Below are positions 7,430-15,950 of a DNA stretch of 33,986 nt, one piece after another. Origin of the DNA: Bacillota bacterium (GTDB taxonomy: Bacteria > Bacillota > Clostridia > SK-Y3). Location of the stretch: the NCBI GenBank assembly GCA_022360955.1, contig JAKSBV010000381.1, forward strand, positions 1 through 33,986. Reading direction: 5' to 3'. Position 1 is the first letter of the stretch, and every line of letters starts with the position of its first letter. The notes beneath the pieces were generated by a model. The model ran no database searches. It was not told the DNA's origin and saw only the letters and a program-made list of their open reading frames with translations. Both the position numbers and the translations under genes were made by a program.

Positions 7430-8701
7430 ATGAAGAAACGATTATTGCTGGCGCAGTATTCCGGTTTTATAACGATTGGCATGGTATCAAGCATTATCGG
7501 ACCGATGTTGCCGCACATTGGCGCAGCCATTCCTATGGATTATGGACAGGCGGGGATGATATTGTCGGGGAAATTTTACGGAATGCTGCTGACTGTTATC
7601 ATTGGGGGAAGCTTGGCGGATAGATTCGGGAAAAAGGCATTTTTGCTGGTTGGGAGCGCTATCTTATTTGCCGGTTTGTTAGGGTGTGCATTAGCCCATA
7701 ATTATATTTCGCTGTTGTTGTGTATTATACTCAGCGGTGTTGGTTTCGGTGCTTATGAGATTGGTATCAATGCCTTATCGGTGGATACTACGGACACACA
7801 CAAAGGCAGCGCAATGAATGTATTGCACTTTTTTTTCGGAGTCGGAGCCATTTTGGGTCCGGTGGTGGCTACGTGGTATATGGGGAAAGATTACTTTTTG
7901 AACGTGGTAAAAGGTTCAGAAGGCCCGGTAGTGGCGACATTGCCCATACAGTCACAGTTAGTGGGCTGGAGAGGAGCATTTGTTTTTACGATGGTTTTAC
8001 CACTTATTGTGGGGCTTATATTGCTTTCTGTCAAAATCAAGCAATCAGATGGCGATACCCGGGAAGAAGCGTCAATGGGCTTGCTGTTAAAAAATAAGTT
8101 CCTTTGGCTATTAGGGTTAGTAGCCTTTATATATGTAGGCATTGAAGTATCGGTGTATGGATGGTTGTCTCAGTTTTGGCAGACAACTACTGGCGGGTTT
8201 ATGGTCAAGGCCTCGTTAATGCCGAGTATCTTTTGGATTTTTTTAACGGCTGGTCGTCTCCTATGCGGGAAAATAGCCGATCGCATAGGATTCTTGAACT
8301 ATCTTGTCGGCGTTGGTTCAGCCATTGTCGTTGTGTCTGCCAGTTGGTGGGTTGTACCTTTTGCGATATGGACAATGCTGGTTGTTCCGCTGTTAGGTTT
8401 GCTGTTAGCCGGCATATTTCCTATTATTATGGTGTCCGCGACAGCGGTCAATCCCCAAAAATCCGGTACCATTGCCGCCTTTATCTCGCTTTTTGCGTCT
8501 TTGGGAGGGGCGCTTATTCCTTCATTGGTAGGGCGTATGGCAGATTTGTTTAATATTGAAAGGTTACCGATATTTATTTTAGTGCCGGCAGTGATGATGT
8601 ATATCGGCGCTGTGGCGGCGAGAAAGGTGGGAAAGCATGAGGATAGAACATGTTGCCTTGTGGACAAAAAATTTGGAAAAGATGAGGAGTTTTTATGTTA
8701 A
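7430..8701 (+). CDS. Major facilitator superfamily transporter
   Basis: The 423-residue integral membrane protein has about 12 hydrophobic segments. The loop after the second helix (SLADRFGKK) matches the MFS motif A pattern, and the N-terminal half is rich in Gly-containing helices (GVGFGAYEIGINAL). It resembles sugar/proton symporter branches such as FucP-like or YfmO-like carriers, but the substrate cannot be deduced. The ATG follows GGGGG at a normal distance. The last 22 codons overlap the next gene by 65 bp, and their Cys-rich content (RTCCLVD...FLC) looks like read-through out of the true frame. The ancestral stop may have been near residue 402 and lost by a small indel. Transport function should not be affected. 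Confidence 0.85.
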   Translation: MKKRLLLAQYSGFITIGMVSSIIGPMLPHIGAAIPMDYGQAGMILSGKFYGMLLTVIIGGSLADRFGKKAFLLVGSAILFAGLLGCALAHNYISLLLCIILSGVGFGAYEIGINALSVDTTDTHKGSAMNVLHFFFGVGAILGPVVATWYMGKDYFLNVVKGSEGPVVATLPIQSQLVGWRGAFVFTMVLPLIVGLILLSVKIKQSDGDTREEASMGLLLKNKFLWLLGLVAFIYVGIEVSVYGWLSQFWQTTTGGFMVKASLMPSIFWIFLTAGRLLCGKIADRIGFLNYLVGVGSAIVVVSASWWVVPFAIWTMLVVPLLGLLLAGIFPIIMVSATAVNPQKSGTIAAFISLFASLGGALIPSLVGRMADLFNIERLPIFILVPAVMMYIGAVAARKVGKHEDRTCCLVDKKFGKDEEFLC

Positions 8702-9023
8702 ATTTTTCGGCGGGATAAGCAATGAGAAATATATCAACCGGAACACCCAATTCGAATCCTATTTTATACGGTTCGAATCGGGAGCAAGGCTTGAGTTGAT
8801 GGAAATGCCGTCTGTTGTTGCAAAGCAAAATAATATGCTGCATACGATCGGCTATGCGCACATTGCTTTTTCGGTGGGGAGCAAAGAAGAGGTTGATGCA
8901 TTAACGGCTCAACTGCAGGCGGAAGGGTATACCATCCACTCTCTGCCCCGTCAAACAGGTGACGGGTACTACGAAAGCTGTGTCCTTGACCCTGACGGCA
9001 ATTTGGTTGAAATCACCACATAA
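8637..9023 (+). CDS. VOC-family protein (glyoxalase/dioxygenase fold)
   Basis: The 128-residue cytoplasmic protein has paired beta-alpha-beta-beta-beta modules. It starts MRIEHVALW and ends DPDGNLVEITT, typical of lactoylglutathione lyase-like VOC enzymes. Candidate metal ligands are H5, E53, H75 and E125, in the usual order and spacing for glyoxalase I-like members. The reaction cannot be assigned: glyoxalase, fosfomycin-resistance-like and dioxygenase-like functions share this fold. It is translationally coupled to the MFS gene, whose ORF overlaps it by 65 bp; SD AAAGGTGGG precedes the ATG. The second RAYT element begins two bases after its stop codon. Confidence 0.88.
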   Translation: MRIEHVALWTKNLEKMRSFYVKFFGGISNEKYINRNTQFESYFIRFESGARLELMEMPSVVAKQNNMLHTIGYAHIAFSVGSKEEVDALTAQLQAEGYTIHSLPRQTGDGYYESCVLDPDGNLVEITT

Positions 9024-9048
9024 GAGGGGTCAGGCTTCACAATTACAC

Positions 9049-9600
9049 AATTGTTAATGCAAGTGCGGTATGCACCGCTTTCGATTACCATGCAGAGAAT
9101 TCAACAGGTGTATACCAACGGTATAAAGATAGTACACTGCAACCTAAAAATACGTGTGAATAAGGGTGTTTTAAAAAATACATTAGTCGTTTTACTAAAG
9201 ATAACCAGCTTTATACCTTAAAATACTATTTACACAAACAACGATGGTTCTGCGTTTTTTGTGTAAACATAAATTCGATTTTAAAGTTGGGTATCTATAA
9301 TGTACAATGAAAAAGGATAATAAAGAATTAATCAAAATCATAGAAAATGAAAGCCAAGTTAAGATAACCGATAGTTAAGAAGAAAATCGTTAAAAGGGGA
9401 CATAGTAGCAAAGCGGAATATTGTCGAGCTTATGCTTGAAAATTATAGTATAGTAATAGTACCAAAAAGGAAATAAGCAAAGCTCTAGGGTTAAGTCAGC
9501 AGGCAATCACAAATATATTAAACAGAGATATGAAAAATCTTGGTCATTTGGGAAAGACCTATAATAAGCTGTTGGAACTGTGTAATTGTGAAGCCTGACC
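9049..9600 (+). pseudogene. Remnant of a RAYT transposase gene
   Basis: Nucleotide stretches such as ATGCAGAGAATTCAACAGGT and TTAAGTCAGCAGGCAAT are shared with 6467-7354, but the start, the HUH motif and the Tyr motif are absent. The 3' end still encodes ELCNCEA and stop through the inverted repeat. The deletion joins the left end almost directly to mid-gene sequence. Confidence 0.8.
9200..9295 (+). repeat. Small palindromic element, copy A
   Basis: A 96-bp imperfect palindrome. The outer arms are GATAACCAGCTTTA and TTAAAGTTGGGTATC. The inner stem is TTTACACAAA (9229-9238) with TTTGTGTAAA (9258-9267). Its apex GATGGTTCT is shared with copy B (31475-31569). It lies inside the decayed RAYT copy. 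Confidence 0.7.
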
Positions 9601-9614
9601 CCTTTTTTGAAAAG

Positions 9615-9643
9615 TTGACATGTGCGGATCTTTATGTTATGCT
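9615..9643 (+). promoter_or_regulatory. metY: Promoter of the SAM riboswitch-metY transcript
   Basis: TTGACA (9615-9620) and TATGCT (9638-9643) are spaced 17 bp, with the start about 30 bp before the aptamer. It begins ten bases after the right end of the decayed RAYT copy. Confidence 0.75.
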
Positions 9644-9676
9644 ATTACCAAGAAAATATATAGGAATACTGAGAAA

Positions 9677-9826
9677 ACTCTTATAAAGAGTGGTGGAGGG
9701 ACTGGCCCGATGAAACCCGGCAACCGGCACATACCGTGCAGAGGTGCTAAATCCTGCAGCTTAACGCTGAGAGATAAGAGGAGATTTAGAGACAAACTCT
9801 CCTGTTATCTGCAGGAGAGTTTTTTT
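9677..9826 (+). promoter_or_regulatory. SAM-I riboswitch (S-box) with terminator
   Basis: The aptamer spans about 9677-9781 and has the SAM-I hallmarks: the P1 strand CTCTTAT, AGTGGTGGAGGGACTGGCCC, GATGAAACCCGGCAACC, the P3/P4 strands with AGGTGCTAAATCCTGCAG, and closing TGAGAGATAAGAG. The expression platform is visible. AACTCTCCTG (9795-9804) pairs with CAGGAGAGTT (9812-9821) followed by T's. The alternative antiterminator pairs ATAAGAGGAGA (P1 3' strand onward) with TCTCCTGTTAT. SAM binding holds P1, frees the terminator and shuts off metY. Confidence 0.96.
9795..9826 (+). terminator. SAM-dependent intrinsic terminator
   Basis: A 10-bp perfect stem with a 7-nt loop and at least six T's. 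It overlaps the antiterminator strand of the riboswitch. Confidence 0.92.
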
Positions 9827-9874
9827 AGTTGGGTGTTCGGAGTTTAACTAGCGTTTAGTGATCCTCACTCATAA

Positions 9875-11209
<1,335 letters not shown>

Positions 11210-11237
11210 AAAGCGCGGGGCATAGCGTAAAAAAAGA

Positions 11238-11285
11238 TAGAGAGTTGTAAATAATTACTTTTGCAGTAGTATTTATAACTCTCTA
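11238..11285 (+). terminator. Hairpin after metY, possible terminator
   Basis: TAGAGAGTTGTAAATA (11238-11253) pairs with TATTTATAACTCTCTA (11270-11285), 16 bp with one G-U. There is no clear T tract after it, so termination or RNA-end protection is uncertain. The rest of the 11210-11528 gap has a nested hairpin around 11330-11378 (CAGCC/GGCTG outside TAAGAC/GTCTTA) and repeat fragments, but no gene. Confidence 0.45.
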
Positions 11286-11470
11286 TTATATTGCATAAAC
11301 CTGTTTAAAATGTGGTATCTATATAAGTGCAGCCTAAGACATCCGAGGGGTCTGCGTCTTATTTCCGACGATGGCTGTAAAAAAAAAATAAAATGTTTGA
11401 ATAATTTGAAGGAAAATTATCTATAGATAGCGAATACAATTAAGGAAACTTGAATGCAATAAAGATAATA

Positions 11471-11513
11471 GACTCTAAACCTAAAAATAAATTCGCTTTT
11501 AAAGTTGAGTATC
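11471..11513 (+). repeat. Internally deleted copy of the small palindromic element
   Basis: Its right arm, AAATTCGCTTTTAAAGTTG plus AGTATC, closely matches the right arm of copy A. The left arm GACTCTAAACCTAAAAA pairs with it imperfectly. The element ends four bases before the mrpE SD, so it forms part of the mrp leader. Confidence 0.5.
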
Positions 11514-11528
11514 TATAAGGAGATGAAT

Positions 11529-12014
11529 ATGAAAAAAGTTTTATACTATTTGGAGATTATTATTATATGTGCCGTTGTTTGGGTGATTCTCAACGAGAAT
11601 CTTTCACTGGCTACGATTATGGCAGGCGGCGCGCTGGGTTTATTATCTGTTCTTATCACCGATCATCTTCTCTTATTAACAGATTACAAAAGCACTTATC
11701 AATTGCAGCCGACTGTGATGATAAAATATGTGCTATATCTTATTTATCAAATTTATTTCTCAGGATTTACCACTATTATAAAAATTATATCGGGTAAGAT
11801 TAGTCCGGGTATTGTAGAAATAGAAACGGAATTGGACAGTGATTTATATATCAGCATGCTTGCAAACTCAATTACTTTGACACCGGGGACCGTTACGATA
11901 GATAAAAAAGGTCGCAAACTTGTAATATTATGGCTTAATTGTGTTACCAAAGATAGTAAGAAAGCAGGTAAAATCATAAAAGGGAACTTTGAAAAAATTT
12001 TACTGAAGGGGTGA
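11529..12014 (+). CDS. mrpE: Mrp/Mbh antiporter subunit E (MbhA-like)
   Basis: Small membrane subunit (161 aa) of a multisubunit Na+(K+)/H+ antiporter. Two hydrophobic segments at the N-terminus (IIIICAVVWVIL and AGGALGLLSVLI) precede the family segment SITLTPGTVTID. I chose the ATG at 11529, six bases after AAGGAG; earlier in-frame starts at 11505 (TTG) and 11523 (ATG) lie before or on the SD. It is the first gene of an operon ordered E-F-G-MbhD-MbhE-B-C-D, with overlaps or very short gaps throughout. A fragment of a palindromic repeat directly precedes the SD and could influence translation. Confidence 0.9.
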   Translation: MKKVLYYLEIIIICAVVWVILNENLSLATIMAGGALGLLSVLITDHLLLLTDYKSTYQLQPTVMIKYVLYLIYQIYFSGFTTIIKIISGKISPGIVEIETELDSDLYISMLANSITLTPGTVTIDKKGRKLVILWLNCVTKDSKKAGKIIKGNFEKILLKG

Positions 12015-12022
12015 GGACCGGT

Positions 12023-12280
12023 ATGTTTATAGAGATCGCTCTCATTACGCTGACTTTATTAGGCGCGGCAAGTTTAGTAAGGGTTATCTTGGGCCCTACG
12101 ATATGGGATAGACTTCTTGGACTGAATCTTTTTTCTTCCAAAATTATTATGCTTATTGTATTGTTTGCGCTCATGATGAATGAGTCATACCTTTTGGATA
12201 TTGCGATTGTCTATGTGCTGTTAGGTTTTATAGGCGTTCTTTTTATTGCGAGATTTATCCAAAGAAAGGGAAGGATATAA
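12023..12280 (+). CDS. mrpF: Mrp/Mbh antiporter subunit F (MbhB-like)
   Basis: 85-residue membrane protein with three hydrophobic helices. It contains the family feature RVILGPTIWDRLLGLNL after the first helix. The ATG at 12023 has GAGGA five bases upstream; a GTG at 12011, overlapping the mrpE stop, is an alternative. MrpF pairs with MrpE and MrpG in the membrane arm thought to handle Na+. Confidence 0.9.
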   Translation: MFIEIALITLTLLGAASLVRVILGPTIWDRLLGLNLFSSKIIMLIVLFALMMNESYLLDIAIVYVLLGFIGVLFIARFIQRKGRI

Positions 12281-12579
12281 TGATGCTCAATATAGTTAGT
12301 AATATCATTATCGGGATCGGCATTGTTTTTGTTGCTTTCGGGGTATATGGGATTTTTAGGTTCAATAATTTCTATGCCAGAACCCTTATTGCTTCTAAAG
12401 TTGATACCGTAGGGTTTATAACAATTATGGCAGGGACCATTATGAAACAAGGGCTTAGCTTTTTTTCGCTAAAAGTGCTGCTTATTTTAATCATTATGAT
12501 TGTTATTAATCCGCTTACTACCCATGCCATTGCCCGGTCCGCTTTTTTGAGCGGGTATAAGGTGGAAAAGGAGGAGTAG
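12280..12579 (+). CDS. mrpG: Mrp/Mbh antiporter subunit G (MbhC-like)
   Basis: 99-residue membrane protein with three hydrophobic segments and the MrpG pattern FGVYGIFRFNNFYARTLIASKVDTVG. Its ATG shares one base with the mrpF stop (TAATG), so translation is probably coupled. The order E-F-G is the same in Mrp and Mbh operons. Confidence 0.9.
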   Translation: MMLNIVSNIIIGIGIVFVAFGVYGIFRFNNFYARTLIASKVDTVGFITIMAGTIMKQGLSFFSLKVLLILIIMIVINPLTTHAIARSAFLSGYKVEKEE

Positions 12580-12582
12580 GAA

Positions 12583-13128
12583 GTGACACGGTTTTTTCTA
12601 ATCTTGATGATCGTATTTGCCGTTTTGGCCGTTCGAACTCGAAAGCTGCGCAGAGCTGTTATACATATGGGGGTCTTTTCGCTCATCAGTTCTTTTGCGT
12701 ATCTTCTTTACAGTGCCCCGGATGTTGCAATTGCTGAGGCCGTTATAGGCAGTACGCTGGCTACTATACTGTATCTTGTAGCCTTGCAAAAGTACAAGGT
12801 GTTTACCATTTACTATACCAATGAAGATGCCTCCGGCATCAATGATAAGTATATCAGCAAAGGGCGCGGATATATTCTTAATATGATTGAAAAATTTTGT
12901 ATTTCGAGAGAATTGGAACCCCAGGTGATCTATACGACAGAAAGTCTTGAGCAGATTATATCGGAGCATCAATACGATTTAATTGTAAGACAAAGGGACA
13001 ATAGGGCGTTTATTTATGGACATAAAGAAAATTATCAATTAGATTCCTTGCAAGAATATATCTATACCAAAAGGGATCGAGATATTGATTTTCATTGCGT
13101 CATACAGAAAATCGAAGAGGAAGATTAA
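12583..13128 (+). CDS. MbhD-like antiporter subunit with extra C-terminal soluble domain
   Basis: Residues 1-70 match the MbhD/DUF4040 unit, the small piece that in full-length MrpA forms part of the C-terminal region: two to three helices with SAPDVAIAEAVIGSTLATILYLVAL. MbhD proteins usually stop near 90-100 residues, but this one has 181. Residues about 72-181 are polar (KFCISRELEPQVIYTTESLEQIISEHQYDLIVR in part) and probably cytoplasmic; I do not recognise the domain. The start is GTG at 12583 after AAGGAGGAG. In this operon it and the next gene replace the missing MrpA C-terminus. Confidence 0.82.
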   Translation: MTRFFLILMIVFAVLAVRTRKLRRAVIHMGVFSLISSFAYLLYSAPDVAIAEAVIGSTLATILYLVALQKYKVFTIYYTNEDASGINDKYISKGRGYILNMIEKFCISRELEPQVIYTTESLEQIISEHQYDLIVRQRDNRAFIYGHKENYQLDSLQEYIYTKRDRDIDFHCVIQKIEEED

Positions 13129-13130
13129 TA

Positions 13131-13391
13131 ATGAGAAGAAGAATTACGTTTATTTATATAACTTTAGTGGTTTTCCTATTCTTATGGATTTATGGTCAAA
13201 CAACTCAGATTCTGCCGAATGAGATATTTGAGTATTACAAGGAGTCCTTTTTTAAAGATACAGGTGCACAGAATGCGGTGGCAGCTATTTACTTAAACTA
13301 TAGAGTGTATGATACGTTGTTTGAGGCATTAATGCTGCTGATAGGTGTGATAGGCATTATTTATTTTTCCAGACATGAGGGAGGGCACTAG
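13131..13391 (+). CDS. MbhE-like antiporter subunit
   Basis: 86-residue membrane protein with two helices, one at the N-terminus (ITLVVFLFLWIYG) and one at the C-terminus (EALMLLIGVIGIIYF). Between them is the sequence GAQNAVAAIYLNYRVYDTLFE. This V-x-x-I-x-x-x-x-R-x-x-D-T-x-x-E pattern is characteristic of MbhE and of the matching end of MrpA. The ATG at 13131 follows GAGGAAGA. It sits between the MbhD-like gene and mrpB, the Mbh order. Confidence 0.85.
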   Translation: MRRRITFIYITLVVFLFLWIYGQTTQILPNEIFEYYKESFFKDTGAQNAVAAIYLNYRVYDTLFEALMLLIGVIGIIYFSRHEGGH

Positions 13392-13392
13392 T

Positions 13393-13779
13393 ATGAGAGA
13401 TCATTCCGAGATTATTTCTCACACAACCGGAATCCTGTATCCGTTTATCATCCTGTTCGGATTTTATATCATTTTAAACGGACATAATACGCCGGGGGGA
13501 GGCTTTCAAGGAGGTGCGGTTTTATCAGCCGTATTCATCAGCCGATATCTTGCTCTGCCCGTCAATGATATCAAGCTGAAAAACTTACAGATCCTTGAGA
13601 AAATATTTTATATTTTAATTGTTGGTATTCCGATGCTGTTTTTGTTCCTGCAATTTAATTTCAAGTATCCTTTTTGGAACGAACCTTATTTAATCGCAAT
13701 GAATGTTTTAATCGGAATGAAGGTAGCTTGTGGTTTAAGCATTATATTTTTTAGATTTGTTTTTTATGAAAGTAGGTGA
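13393..13779 (+). CDS. mrpB: Mrp/Mbh antiporter subunit B (MbhF-like)
   Basis: 128-residue membrane protein with four hydrophobic segments and the family signature NGHNTPGGGFQGGAVLSAV. The ATG at 13393 follows GGGAGGG; the ORF extends upstream to 13375 but that part overlaps mbhE. MrpB-type subunits lie beside the NuoK-like MrpC in the complex. Confidence 0.92.
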   Translation: MRDHSEIISHTTGILYPFIILFGFYIILNGHNTPGGGFQGGAVLSAVFISRYLALPVNDIKLKNLQILEKIFYILIVGIPMLFLFLQFNFKYPFWNEPYLIAMNVLIGMKVACGLSIIFFRFVFYESR

Positions 13780-14140
13780 ACCTTTGGAGTGGCTAAATGG
13801 TGAAACGGTAAGCATCCTATTATTTTTTATCGGCATTTACGGTATTATTGCGCGCAGAAATATTGTGAAAACGGTTATATCCATTGGCATTATGCAAACG
13901 GCTGTTATTTTATTTTTTATCACCATTAATTATAAAGAGGGCAGTGTACCGCCTATAGGCAATGTAACCCAGAGCAATATAGCGGACCCCATTCCCCAGG
14001 CCCTTATGATTACGGCTATTGTCATAGGTGTGGCAGTGACAGCAGTAAGCTTGACAATGTTTATTACCCTTTATCATAAATATGGTACTACTAATTGGGC
14101 AAAGATGACCAAAAGAAGGATGGATCAGGAAAATGATTAG
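13766..14140 (+). CDS. mrpC: Mrp/Mbh antiporter subunit C (NuoK-like, MbhG)
   Basis: NuoK-like membrane protein with three helices. The conserved segment DPIPQALMITAIVIGVAVTAVSL closes the last helix. The start is uncertain: ATG at 13766 overlaps the end of mrpB and lacks an SD, while TTG at 13784 has TAGGTGA just upstream and would give the usual short N-terminus (LEWLNGE). I list the ATG. The C-terminal end overlaps mrpD by 8 bp, so the two are probably coupled. Confidence 0.9.
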   Translation: MKVGEPLEWLNGETVSILLFFIGIYGIIARRNIVKTVISIGIMQTAVILFFITINYKEGSVPPIGNVTQSNIADPIPQALMITAIVIGVAVTAVSLTMFITLYHKYGTTNWAKMTKRRMDQEND

Positions 14141-15773
14141 ATTATATTTATTTATTTTGCTTCCCATGTTGCTGGCTACCGTTATGTACCTGTTTCCGAA
14201 CAAGCATATCAAACGCATAGCCATCCTATTTCAAGCGGGGTTGTTAGTTTGTGCGATTGTCAATTTTTTGTATGTGAAACAGTATGAAACGATATTTGAA
14301 AGATTGGGAGGCTGGGACGGTTATGTAGGTATCTCGTTAAGAGCGGACGCGCTGTCTTCCGTCATGTTGATGCTCACGGCAGTTTTATTTTTGGTAATGC
14401 TTATTTTTAATTATTCTAAGGACTATGTCAACAATTTGTTTCTATTTTTGTTTTTAGTACTGCAAGCTTTAATGATGGGGATTTTTCTATCCAATGACCT
14501 TTTCAATATCTACGTATTGATGGAGGTTTCTACAATCATCGTAAGCATATTGATTATGTTTAAAAAAGATAGTCAATCCATCTATGACGGTATGATCTAT
14601 CTGTTTGTAAACATTGTAGGGATGGCGTTCTTTCTTTTCGGGATAGGGTTTATTTATAAAATCTTCGGTGTATTGGATTTTAACGGTATTAAAGAGAAAA
14701 TGCACCTCATTGAACATTCTAAGACGCTGATTATACCCTATGCGCTGATGATTACCGCTGTCGGTCTGAAATCTGCCCTCATGCCACTGTTTAGCTGGCT
14801 GCCGAAAGCCCACGCCACACCCAGTGCACCGTCCATTGTATCTGCGATATTGTCCGGTTTATACGTAAAGACCGGGATATATCTTTTTATCCGAGTGCAA
14901 GAGATGTATATTGGCAGGATCGATATGTCCGAATATTTTATGGTAATGGGTTTTCTGACCGGTGTGATTGGGTTTATTCTGGCACTCTCTCAAACAGATA
15001 TAAAGTTGATACTTGCCTATCACACTATCTCACAAATCGGATTGATTATGATAGGCTTGAACTATCCGGACACCAACGCATATTGGGGTGCGGTCTATCA
15101 TATCATTAGCCATGCTTTCGTCAAATCCACTCTGTTTTTAACGGCCGGTATTATTATTGAAGAGTACAAAACCAGAAATATATGGGAAATTAAAGGCGTT
15201 TTTAAACGCCTGCCTATTGTAGCGACGTCCTCGATATTAGCAATACTGGGGATTACCGGTGCACCGTTTTTCAACGGAAGTATCTCGAAATATTTGATAG
15301 AGAGCGGTATAAAGGGGAATATGTTGGAGTACGGGGTGCTTTTAATCAATTTGGGTACCATTATTTACTTTATGAAATATTTATCCATGTTTTGGGGTAA
15401 GTGGGAAGGTCCGAAAGCCCGCGTGGATAAATACAGGAGAGTCATCATCATTATCCTAGGCCTCCTCTGTTTTATCGGGGGACTCTATGGTCAGGGACTG
15501 ATCAATTACTTGTTTAACCAAGATGTGGTGATCGACTTGCCTTCCTATATGCAAAAAATTATTGTTTATTTGGCGAGTCTCGTAGTAGGAGTCATCATTT
15601 ACAAAAGAATTGTATTAAAATCACAGATCTTGTACAAAGTACAGGAATTAAAAGTCGGATTCAATAATGTTTGTTTGTTGATTACCATATTTTTCAGTGT
15701 GACACTGCTTTATTTGGTTATGAAATATATGTTGTTAGAGCCGGCAGTGGCTTCAGTGGCACGGTTCTTTTAA
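14133..15773 (+). CDS. mrpD: Mrp/Mbh antiporter subunit D (NuoL/M/N-like, MbhH)
   Basis: 546-residue polytopic protein of the proton-antiporter family related to complex I NuoM/NuoN, with about 14 helices. Conserved regions include LMEVSTI (the glutamate of the fifth helix), GLKSALMPLFSWLPKAHATPSAPSIVSAILSG with its channel lysine and histidine, and LAYHTISQIGLIMIG. It is the only large antiporter-like subunit in the operon, since no full-length MrpA is present. It is the last gene of the operon; an inverted-repeat hairpin starts 11 bp after its stop. Confidence 0.95.
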   Translation: MIRLYLFILLPMLLATVMYLFPNKHIKRIAILFQAGLLVCAIVNFLYVKQYETIFERLGGWDGYVGISLRADALSSVMLMLTAVLFLVMLIFNYSKDYVNNLFLFLFLVLQALMMGIFLSNDLFNIYVLMEVSTIIVSILIMFKKDSQSIYDGMIYLFVNIVGMAFFLFGIGFIYKIFGVLDFNGIKEKMHLIEHSKTLIIPYALMITAVGLKSALMPLFSWLPKAHATPSAPSIVSAILSGLYVKTGIYLFIRVQEMYIGRIDMSEYFMVMGFLTGVIGFILALSQTDIKLILAYHTISQIGLIMIGLNYPDTNAYWGAVYHIISHAFVKSTLFLTAGIIIEEYKTRNIWEIKGVFKRLPIVATSSILAILGITGAPFFNGSISKYLIESGIKGNMLEYGVLLINLGTIIYFMKYLSMFWGKWEGPKARVDKYRRVIIIILGLLCFIGGLYGQGLINYLFNQDVVIDLPSYMQKIIVYLASLVVGVIIYKRIVLKSQILYKVQELKVGFNNVCLLITIFFSVTLLYLVMKYMLLEPAVASVARFF

Positions 15774-15783
15774 GTTAACGGCA

Positions 15784-15849
15784 AGTCGGGGGGACGGTTC
15801 TCTTGACTCATTTTCAGAAAAATGAGTCAAGAGAACCGTCCCTCCGACT
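15784..15849 (+). repeat. GGGACGGTTCT hairpin repeat, copy 1 (after mrpD)
   Basis: A long near-perfect palindrome. The left arm has GGGACGGTTCTCTTGACTC and the right arm has GAGTCAAGAGAACCGTCCC, with a short loop near TTTTCAGAAAAA. The variable triplet CTT/AAG in the stem is complementary on both sides. There is no T tract after the stem. Confidence 0.92.
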
Positions 15850-15862
15850 CGTTATTTTAGTA

Positions 15863-15928
15863 TTGACATATACAGTTTGACTGTATATAATAAGACTATA
15901 CAGTCAAACTGTATAGTCTTATTATATA
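15863..15928 (+). promoter_or_regulatory. Consensus promoter overlaid by two PadR-type palindromes
   Basis: TTGACA (15863-15868) and TATAAT (15886-15891) have an ideal 17-bp spacer. One palindrome fills the spacer: ATACAGT-TTG-ACTGTAT (15870-15886). A second, ATACAGT-CAA-ACTGTAT (15898-15914), is nested in a larger inverted repeat with perfect 21-bp arms (15884-15904 and 15908-15928) that includes the -10. A regulator bound here would block RNA polymerase; the PadR encoded next is the obvious candidate. Confidence 0.85.
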
Positions 15929-15950
15929 TATGAAGGGGTTAGGGAGTTGT

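Larger units (their letters stand above)
9025..9604 (+). mobile_element. Decayed second copy of the RAYT element
   Basis: The same terminal repeats as element 1 occur at 9025-9048 and 9580-9604. Inside are fragments of the transposase gene: 9049-9112 matches the region after the HUH motif, and 9307-9579 matches the C-terminal helix-turn-helix part. The 5' half is deleted, and the coding fragments have frameshifts and stops. A 96-bp palindromic element is inserted at 9200-9295. The copy cannot encode an active enzyme but retains both ends and could be moved in trans. Confidence 0.8.

Noticed and set aside
9620-9847. 75-codon ORF over the SAM riboswitch
   Set aside because: It coincides with the aptamer and terminator, has no SD, and resembles no protein.
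11385-11470. Promoter for the mrp operon in the AT-rich stretch
   Set aside because: Several TTGAA-like boxes are present but none has a good -10 at 16-18 bp.
15784-15849. Hairpin repeats as intrinsic terminators
   Set aside because: The stems are strong but lack a T tract; after GH31-2 a separate true terminator exists at 27643-27677.
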